Part shown: positions 6,701 to 8,441 of the stretch, piece by piece
Layout: every line of letters starts with the position of its first letter
Position numbering within the stretch: the stretch's first letter is position 1
Origin: Chitinivibrionales bacterium
Lineage (GTDB): Bacteria > Fibrobacterota > Chitinivibrionia > Chitinivibrionales > WJMI01
Assembly (NCBI GenBank): GCA_014729595.1
Contig: WJJU01000850.1
Location: 1 to 8,441 of the forward strand
Direction of reading: 5' to 3'
DNA length: 8,441 bases
Program-made: the position numbers and the translations under genes
Notes under the pieces: model-generated
What the model saw: only the letters and a program-made list of their open reading frames with translations
Told to the model about the DNA's origin: nothing
Database searches by the model: none

Positions 6701-8433
6701 TCGTCTACCCACAATTTTACCGCGCCGTCGTATTTGAGATACAGCGTATACGGCTCACTATACTCGGCTTCCAATTGCCCCGACCATCGAACCGAAAATG
6801 AATCCGCTTTCTCCGCGGGGGCGGTGGAGCCCATGTTCCCTCCGAGGTACCAATCGAAGTGAACCTGGGGGTCTATGCGAATCGTATCAATTTGGTAAAA
6901 ATTGGTGTCTCTGAAGTACTGAGCGGTCAAGCCCGTCCCGGTACCTTTTGAGTCATTGAGGGGGTTTTCGAACCAGACCAGTTCTATGCCGTTATAATTG
7001 TAAGGATACAAAATGCCGGTTTCCGGATCGACCGCATTGTATTCCTCTACATTCATTACAAGATCACGATCGCCGTCGTTGTCCAAGTCAATAAGAAGGG
7101 CTTTGTCCCATTTTTCACCTCCCCATCGGCCGCCCCCGAAACTGAATCCGCCTTTCCATTTGATCGGCTCGGTAGTCCAGTTGTCGGCCGTCGGCTCTGA
7201 TCCGGAAAACGACATCTTGAAGACGGCGAGTTTATCGCTCAAACCGGTGCCATAGTCATGAATAGTGTAGGCAATAATGTCGACCTTGCCGTCATTGTCC
7301 ACATCACCCTCTATACAGCTTCGTCCGGCCCATTGCGCCGATTCTTCTTTGGGCACGACAATTCGTCGCCAATTCATCGGATCGATTGAGACATCATCAT
7401 TGAGGTATACATAGAGTTCGTTGGGAAGATGAACGCCAAAATCAGTTAGACCGTCGTTATTAAAATCCGTTACGGCTATTTTGTGTTTTGAATGGAATTC
7501 ATCACCGCGATGCAGTTCGTGGATCGGCCACGTGGCGCGCTGAGCCTCGATCTCTTCGGCGGAGGTAAATCCCGGGTTTTCGAGCCACGCCAAGCGTTCC
7601 GCATACGCGGGCGTATTGAAATCGGCGTCAACCACCACGACATCATCGTCGCCATCGTTGTCGAAATCACCAAAATTAAAACCCGACGTGCCGTAGTACT
7701 TGGGTGTCATCATTTGATGAGATTGCCACAGGTCAACATTGCGGCGAGCGGCCGGATCCGCGGGCGCTTCAAGCCATTTAATCCCGGTAAGCGGGCGCGT
7801 ACGATCGTATACGATGGGTGGAGGGCCGTCCCAGTTAGTTTCTTGACGGCGGCCACCGACCACGACGTCTTCAATGCCGTCGCCGTTGATGTCATGGGTG
7901 GTGACATACAGATGATGCCCGTCGTTCTGAGATGCAACAATACTCTCTGACTTTGTCCAGGAGGCGGGGTCGGTTGGGTCGTCTACGGAAGGATCGGGGC
8001 CCCAGTAAATATAGACCGTCGCCAAACCGCCGGCTCCTTCATCGCCGGCACTGACAACGACATCTGGGAAACCGTCCCCGTCAACGTCCCCGACGGTGGT
8101 AGCTTCGTTGGCCGCCAGGAAGTACAATTCGGTGTACGGCCAGACGGCGGTTGGGTTTGAGCCGCCGGGATTCCAGAAGATGTACGTAGGCCCGGAGTCA
8201 TAGTTGGATACGATATCGAGATCGCCGTCGGCATCGAGATCGGCGGTGTCCAAACCGTTGGGATTTTTAGCGTAAAGCGGATCGGGAACGTTGTTGATAA
8301 CGTGCATGTCCCAGTTCGCAAAGAGCGAACCCCCGACGGCCAGAATAGTAATGAGAGCTGTTCTGAAGATTGTAGCACCGACAGGCATACGCCGATCGGT
8401 ACCGAACTCGCGAGAGTCGGTTGATTTGCACAT
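1..8433 (-). CDS. Giant exported multidomain carbohydrate-binding/adhesin-like protein (3' end outside window)
   Basis: One frame stays open for 2811 codons from the ATG at 8433 to the window edge. The predicted protein is exported and consists of recognisable extracellular modules: FG-GAP propeller, PA14, DUF1349-like, F5/8 type C, TolB-like propeller, LamG, fascin-like trefoil, CBM6-like and H-type-lectin-like repeats, separated by six InlB-type repeats. Its likely role is binding polysaccharide or surfaces outside the cell. I see no confident catalytic site, so calling it an enzyme would be a guess. The ATG at 8433 is the first visible start, but the frame is still open in the 8 bases above it. 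An in-frame ATG at 8388 (residue 16) gives a more typical signal peptide, and neither start has a strong Shine-Dalgarno sequence. The true start may be 8388, 8433 or further upstream. The C-terminus, including any anchor or sorting signal, is missing. No neighbouring gene is visible. Confidence 0.95.
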   Translation of the reverse strand, partial: MCKSTDSREFGTDRRMPVGATIFRTALITILAVGGSLFANWDMHVINNVPDPLYAKNPNGLDTADLDADGDLDIVSNYDSGPTYIFWNPGGSNPTAVWPYTELYFLAANEATTVGDVDGDGFPDVVVSAGDEGAGGLATVYIYWGPDPSVDDPTDPASWTKSESIVASQNDGHHLYVTTHDINGDGIEDVVVGGRRQETNWDGPPPIVYDRTRPLTGIKWLEAPADPAARRNVDLWQSHQMMTPKYYGTSGFNFGDFDNDGDDDVVVVDADFNTPAYAERLAWLENPGFTSAEEIEAQRATWPIHELHRGDEFHSKHKIAVTDFNNDGLTDFGVHLPNELYVYLNDDVSIDPMNWRRIVVPKEESAQWAGRSCIEGDVDNDGKVDIIAYTIHDYGTGLSDKLAVFKMSFSGSEPTADNWTTEPIKWKGGFSFGGGRWGGEKWDKALLIDLDNDGDRDLVMNVEEYNAVDPETGILYPYNYNGIELVWFENPLNDSKGTGTGLTAQYFRDTNFYQIDTIRIDPQVHFDWYLGGNMGSTAPAEKADSFSVRWSGQLEAEYSEPYTLYLKYDGAVKLWVDDVLLIDERSTTDGYTETSATMDLTAGQKYDVRIDYVEYAVIAGCFFSWSSPSTPKVYVPTDRLYPTPVPQTIRRLTVNHNGNGATTYGEGVHSFHEGASITLTARDVIGSQFTGWSGNIVGPDRTITFTLNADMTLAADFAMDASCGETDSRWKRMNLGKSQLPSPAAGDDKLQGSACQDGDIIMIQGAGVDIDGYSDQGFFLYDDAYNGDFEVISRIESMGNTDPEAKAGIMVRYDATPFAQFVMLAMRPNGDLNMLYRQRGARVVQSKGWKSVGAGAKWLRVVRIHNNIFGYYSTSGSDGPWTLLEDVQTNVNKRPLYGLAVTSRNEDQLCDAVFSGTIVNPVMYTVEAVTRGEGTISPSGTMQIESNTDQEFSITPAAGMNILDVLVDDLPVGPVSSFTLHNAFQDHSIEALFNTTGYRVALMSAFRDTGFLASNLIDEDYTTRWSAEDYPQFVVVDLGITKSINEVRVHPFENRAYQYTVDVSANKTSGYTTIVDRSTNNVSEQMFVDKFSNVDARYVRLTVTGAFGYIGDTVSINEFEIMDGITNATFLATASAGENGTIDPSGTMVVDAGSNQAYTITPDPGYVIDYVMVNDAYAGAVTEYTFENISSDNIIHAEFTEEPQNGFEELTITVDGKPSCHSYNNACPENPSATRIAFTVYDELPVAYPWIHNEPDFPGFVGVSGTVYTADIDPSSPAFFSNITPIATLDSLDMHNGAETIWITDDVLSYSRYYSCFFADANTGDIISGPHRGRIDREAYNGTIVFSVDAVDWPEGSDIDGRHGVYRFDAATSQVTKVTDLENDLAFLADFTEGSDNPLDWRIDQIQVSPSAAKIAFKLMTDWDGATRTANSPTIVTLDADGSNPKFSGPYRGFFAWYDDESIIGGYNGAHSRFDLDGNLINEDVAGLGSHFAVNASNNNITASQARYGADRPCATIWRMNFFDSYVGARIFENAYGNVSWSGSHRHTNPAFSRDATRFYYIEAISESNVQLRVKNIEGIFDHVDVDPNGTNLIGTYSFDNVVWNSGRASTFLPVYPYTMGFSTDRMEGTASLRSDGVNDYVILNNSGTGYLHDAVRYRTVGFWFKPNESGRIQELYDEGDGSNGFAVRLNEQDHLEACVAGDGGQVVLTSTDPVILDNWHFAAIVYKDGAFTLFLDGKVEETAYTGFGAIGLHSDAAGLCAVHGADAFGFSGDLERKFNGLMDNVKIWEGDYTSGTFDGYRYIKEIDVTYTITASAESGGTISPAGDIIVDEGGSQTFTITADNGYEIDYVLLDGEDIGSVSTFSFDNISADYSIAVYFKSENSPPVGDTVWIKSVTNGMYLREVANILHANSTDSTLTGCMFIREDLGNGDVRLWSTSSACYVECQGSATSFVEVDGAATEATRWLEKANGDYISWEAATQAGKHLRVLDGDAEQKLDCDGDLGVGAQFVYGSYPRLPGPHNPEHFEAEEHDGQEGIKTYADFIGYLENGDWFRFYAMDLGNGYNAIRAFAGRGNRGSASLEVRLDDVNGPVIATITVNNTGAWNQMELTDAAAVSAGTGVRDLYFVVDRAGMNIDYLEFLDPIPPTYTITATAQSGGSITPAGDVMVTEGSSQEFTITPDAGYEIDYVEVEGTNIGAVSTYTFDNVTADASIVAYFKATSSGTEVYEVGQLDVTTDSRDDWDQVTFTNTWTDPVVVVSPVSFNGNDPSVIRVRNVTATGFEVQVEEWEYLDGSHPTENVYYLVMSAGTHTVGGLTWEAGVASNITDSWTTVSFNAVDFTGDQAILAQIVTESEPTTVTTRIRNVLPAGFDIRVQEEENQDGAHNGETVHYIALFEGSGVTDGGAAYEVGTTGDNLTNNWLTLNFSGSYEAPAVFATLSSFDGADPCAVRYRNATGTSMELFAEEEASKDTETNHITETAGYFVIDMTANAGATYTITASAATSGGTISPSGVIEVAEGSGREFTITPDAGYEIDYVEVDGVDIGAVSSYTFENVSTDASIAAYFRVPPSEPAQYEVGRVDVTTESRDDWDQVIFTSSWTDPVVVVSPVSYNDNAPSVVRVRNVTSTGFEIQVDEWEYLDGSHATESVYYLVMPAGTQTIDGLIWQAGVVDNVTDSWTNVSMGGSGFTGGQAVLAQIVTDNESTTATTRIRDVSSLDFDLRVQEEENADGSHAGETVHYIAFFEGSGVTDKGVGFEAGTTGDVLNNVWLTVDFPNTYQTPAVFATLASFDGGDPTAIRYRNATGTSMEL
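706..951 (-). other. InlB-type bacterial repeat 6 (residues 2495-2576)
   Basis: This is the last InlB-type repeat in view and the closing module of tandem unit 1. It has YTITASAATSGGTISPSG, the EFTITPDAGYEIDYVEV core and SSYTFENVSTDASIAAYF, followed by a short PPSEPAQ linker into unit 2. The linker is richer in proline than that of repeat 5. Confidence 0.9.
706..1749 (-). repeat. Tandem unit 1: three H-type-lectin-like repeats plus InlB-type repeat 6 (residues 2229-2576)
   Basis: This 1044-bp, 348-residue in-frame unit has three diverged subrepeats: a at 2229-2316, b at 2317-2406 and c at 2407-2494. InlB-type repeat 6 follows at 2495-2576. Each subrepeat has a strand with W, V or L then F, a PVVVV- or AILAQ-type strand, an RVRNV/RIRNV/RYRNA motif, a GFEVQV-type strand and an acidic segment (EEWEYLDGSH, QEEENQDGAH, AEEEASKD). 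The W-x-x-V-x-F, then F/W-x-x-P-x-V, then R-x-R-N, then G-F pattern resembles H-type lectins, which are six-stranded sugar-binding sandwiches of about 90 residues. That family name is a suggestion; an unnamed domain family is possible. Confidence 0.85.
1750..1989 (-). other. InlB-type bacterial repeat 5 (residues 2149-2228)
   Basis: The repeat runs from TYTITATAQSGGSITPAGDV through EFTITPDAGYEIDYVEVEG to YTFDNVTADASIVAYFK. It is nearly the same as repeat 6, sharing EFTITPDAGYEIDYVEV exactly, and sits directly before the first triple-repeat unit in the same way that repeat 6 sits before the second. The true duplicated block may therefore be InlB-type repeat plus three lectin-like repeats. Confidence 0.9.
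1999..2382 (-). other. CBM6-like carbohydrate-binding module (residues 2018-2145)
   Basis: Visible hallmarks are FEAEEHDGQEG near the start, YLENGDWFRFYAMDLG, NAIRAFAGRGNRG, SLEVRLDDVNGPVIATITV, then W2107-type 'gaW' and VRDLYFVVDRAG with a closing MNIDYLEFLD. This order ('iEAE', 'dw..y.v.v...G.y.i..r.A', 'l.ldg..g..i.t..v..tG.W', 'G.h.l.l.f.....nidw..f') is the CBM6 beta-sandwich pattern. CBM6 modules bind beta-glucans, xylans, agarose and related polymers; the specific ligand cannot be judged. An InlB-type repeat follows immediately. Confidence 0.82.
2383..2772 (-). other. Fascin/ricin-like beta-trefoil domain (residues 1888-2017)
   Basis: The segment opens TVWIKSVTNGMYLREV, typical of a fascin-like beta-trefoil strand ('v.lrs..nGkYl.a'), and repeats that idea at DVRLWSTSSACYVECQG and near AGKHLRVLDGD. 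Three such elements in 130 residues match the threefold internal symmetry of a beta-trefoil. It lies just before a CBM6-like module, and trefoil-CBM6 pairs are common in secreted glycan-active proteins. A ricin-B-type trefoil is the main alternative; the QxW motif is absent, so fascin-like is preferred. Confidence 0.6.
2779..3006 (-). other. InlB-type bacterial repeat 4 (residues 1810-1885)
   Basis: The repeat starts TYTITASAESGGTISPAG, has a TFTITADNGYEIDYVLLDG core and ends FSFDNISADYSIAVYFK. It closely resembles repeats 5 and 6 and follows the LamG domain directly. The nucleotide string cggtaatggt marks the start of repeats 4, 5 and 6, showing recent shared ancestry at the DNA level. Confidence 0.88.
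3010..3663 (-). other. LamG/concanavalin A-like domain (residues 1591-1808)
   Basis: The module begins with LIGTYSFDN and continues with GTASLRSDGVNDYVIL, RTVGFWFKPN, FAVRLNEQDHLEA, NWHFAAIVYKDG, FTLFLDGKVEE and a terminal FNGLMDNVKIWEG. These are the standard strands of a bacterial LamG_3 jelly roll, in which 'l.lDG..dyv', 'ti..Wfk' and 'G.iDnv.iw' are the most conserved. Length of about 215 residues is at the long end because of an insertion around the first strands. It probably binds or supports binding of glycans; no catalytic residues are seen. Confidence 0.9.
3679..4818 (-). other. TolB/WD40-like beta-propeller (residues about 1206-1585)
   Basis: This stretch of about 380 residues has no FG-GAP calcium loops, but shows repeated blade-like strands: ATRIAFTVYD, NGTIVFSVDAVDWPEG, GVYRFDAATSQVTKVTDL, AAKIAFKL and SHRHTNPAFSRDATRFYYIE. 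The last resembles the 'HP.FSpDG..iyf' blade seen in TolB-like propellers and in the oligogalacturonate-lyase-like propeller family. The segment with HNGAETIW, DDVLSYSR and ADANTGDII is also reminiscent of that fold. A TolB/WD40-type propeller is reasonably supported; pectate-lyase-type activity is not, because I cannot confirm the metal-binding histidines or catalytic residues. It contains several cysteines, unlike the flanking repeats. Confidence 0.58.
4828..5064 (-). other. InlB-type bacterial repeat 3 (residues 1124-1202)
   Basis: The repeat contains ENGTIDPSGTMVV, AYTITPDPGYVIDYVMVN and EYTFENISSDNIIHAEF. It is closely related to repeats 4 to 6 by the TITPD-GY-IDYV core and the YTFENIS strand. 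It separates the discoidin domain from the second propeller. Confidence 0.85.
5068..5445 (-). other. F5/8 type C (discoidin) domain (residues 997-1122)
   Basis: Hallmarks appear in the right order: ASNLIDEDYTTRWSAED, PQFVVVDLG, SINEVRVHPF, YTVDVSANKTSGYTTIVD, ARYVRLTVTG and a closing SINEFEIMDG. The 'D.d..TrW...' loop followed by 'V.DLG' and 'aRYVRl.v' is diagnostic for the coagulation factor 5/8 C-type galactose-binding-like fold (CBM32-related). Length of about 125 residues is typical. Such modules bind terminal sugars or polyanionic surfaces; the ligand here is unknown. Confidence 0.88.
5446..5667 (-). other. InlB-type bacterial repeat 2 (residues 923-996)
   Basis: The segment has YTVEAVTRGEGTISPSGTMQ, a central QEFSITPAAGMNILDVLVDD core and a closing SSFTLHNAF plus HSIEALF. 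This is the subtype with an ISPSG turn and an SITP-G core that recurs later in the protein. It joins the jelly-roll domain to the discoidin domain with almost no extra linker. This copy is the most diverged of the group, having MNILDV where later copies have YEIDYV. Confidence 0.8.
5671..6276 (-). other. DUF1349/LamG-like jelly-roll domain (residues 720-921)
   Basis: After a linker with SRWKRMNLG, the segment contains GFFLYDDAYNGDFEV, then KAGIMVRYD, FVMLAMRPNGDLNMLYRQRG, KWLRVVRIHNNIFGYYS and GPWTLL, ending YGLAVTSRN. That order (cold-spot 'damage' strand, 'aGlmvR', 'v.l..rpnG', 'WLRl.R..n.f.gyyS.DG..W', 'vGLavts') is the pattern of concanavalin-like DUF1349 and related jelly-roll domains found in PVC and Bacteroidota secreted proteins. 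It is probably a binding or structural module. Family assignment is from remembered motif pattern only. Confidence 0.65.
6280..6483 (-). other. InlB-type bacterial repeat 1 (residues 651-718)
   Basis: The pattern LTVNHNGNGATTYGEGVHSF, then a GASITLTA strand, FTGWSGN and a closing MTLAADF, is that of the divergent InlB B-repeat/Flg_new family: a small beta domain of about 70 residues that acts as a spacer in surface proteins. This copy has the classic F-x-G-W core and belongs to a different subtype from the five later copies in the protein, which carry the ISPSG and GYEIDYV signatures. Confidence 0.82.
6508..6930 (-). other. PA14 domain (residues 502-642)
   Basis: The segment opens with LTAQYFRDTNF, the usual PA14 start, in which a glycine or leucine leads into a YF pair. 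It continues with FSVRWSGQLEA, then YTLYLKYDGAVKLWVDDVLL, where Asp577-Asp578 form the DD pair that in glycan-binding PA14 domains coordinates calcium and sugar. TAGQKYDVRIDYVE follows, and the domain closes with the aromatic-rich CFFSWSSP strand. Length of about 140 residues is normal. PA14 domains occur in glycosidases, adhesins and toxins; a carbohydrate-binding role fits this context but is inferred. Confidence 0.9.
6964..8316 (-). other. FG-GAP/VCBS seven-bladed beta-propeller (residues 40-490)
   Basis: Seven calcium-loop motifs of the form D-x-(D/N)-x-D-G-x-x-D occur at about residues 65-73, 116-124, 181-189, 256-264, 323-331, 377-385 and 449-457. Examples are DLDADGDLD, DVDGDGFPD and DFDNDGDDD. 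They are spaced 51 to 75 residues apart, and each is followed by a hydrophobic strand such as IVSNY, VVVSA or VVVVD. Seven motifs at this spacing match a seven-bladed integrin-like propeller of the FG-GAP/VCBS class. In secreted bacterial proteins these domains are usually calcium-stabilised binding or scaffold modules. It is the first mature domain after the signal peptide. Family assignment is firm; ligand is unknown. Confidence 0.88.
8317..8388 (-). other. Signal peptide (residues 16-39)
   Basis: From the in-frame ATG at 8388 the protein begins MPVGATIFRTALITILAVGG followed by SLFA and then NW. This gives a short n-region with one arginine, a hydrophobic core of about 12 residues and a small residue at the likely type I cleavage site, after Ala39. 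There is no lipobox cysteine. If translation begins at 8433, the same segment is preceded by a polar 15-residue extension containing an RR pair, which does not form a clear Tat motif. The signal supports export and favours 8388 as the functional start. Confidence 0.8.
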
Positions 8434-8441
8434 GAGTACCC

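Noticed and set aside
7492..7950. Plus-strand ORF of 152 codons
   Set aside because: It is antisense to the FG-GAP propeller, which has clear conserved calcium loops in the minus frame; no motif or start signal supports it.
7983..8378. Minus-strand ORF of 131 codons in a different frame from the giant gene
   Set aside because: It overlaps the signal peptide and first propeller blades in another frame. Its sequence is rich in Ser, Thr and Pro with no domain, as expected of a shadow frame.
8317..8433. RR pair near residues 14-15 considered as a Tat signal
   Set aside because: The usual S/T-R-R-x-F-L-K context is absent, and the Sec-type signal starting at residue 16 explains export.

Overview
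The window is almost entirely one very long minus-strand reading frame. Read by hand, it runs from an ATG at 8433 to the window edge at position 1 without a stop: 2811 codons, with the 3' end outside the window. Residue numbers below count from that ATG, so residue n starts at nucleotide 8433-3(n-1). No second gene, RNA gene, insertion sequence or CRISPR array is supported. Only 8 bases lie upstream of the ATG, so no promoter can be seen.

The product looks like a giant exported mosaic protein built from binding modules. In order it has: a signal peptide (about 16-39); a seven-bladed FG-GAP/VCBS calcium-binding propeller (40-490); a PA14 domain (502-642); an InlB-type repeat; a DUF1349/LamG-like jelly roll (720-921); a second InlB-type repeat; an F5/8 type C (discoidin) domain (997-1122); a third InlB-type repeat; a TolB/WD40-like propeller (about 1206-1585); a LamG domain (1591-1808); a fourth InlB-type repeat; a fascin-like beta-trefoil (1888-2017); a CBM6-like domain (2018-2145); a fifth InlB-type repeat; and then a 348-residue unit of three H-type-lectin-like repeats plus a sixth InlB-type repeat (2229-2576). 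A second copy of that unit begins at 2577 and is cut by the window edge.

Most of these folds are known from carbohydrate-binding or surface-adhesion modules. No hydrolase or lyase active site is recognised with confidence. The simplest reading is a secreted or cell-surface scaffold or adhesin that holds polysaccharide, with InlB-type repeats as spacers. An enzymatic domain or cell-surface anchor could lie in the missing C-terminus.

The organism cannot be named from one gene. Moderate GC, a giant exported protein, and the mix of FG-GAP, PA14, LamG, F5/8C, CBM6 and InlB-type repeats all fit the PVC superphylum (Planctomycetota, Kiritimatiellota, Lentisphaerota and relatives), which often degrade complex polysaccharides. 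This is inference. The most notable signal is the in-frame 1044-bp tandem duplication at the low-coordinate end, whose units consist of a triple beta-sandwich array that may be poorly described.
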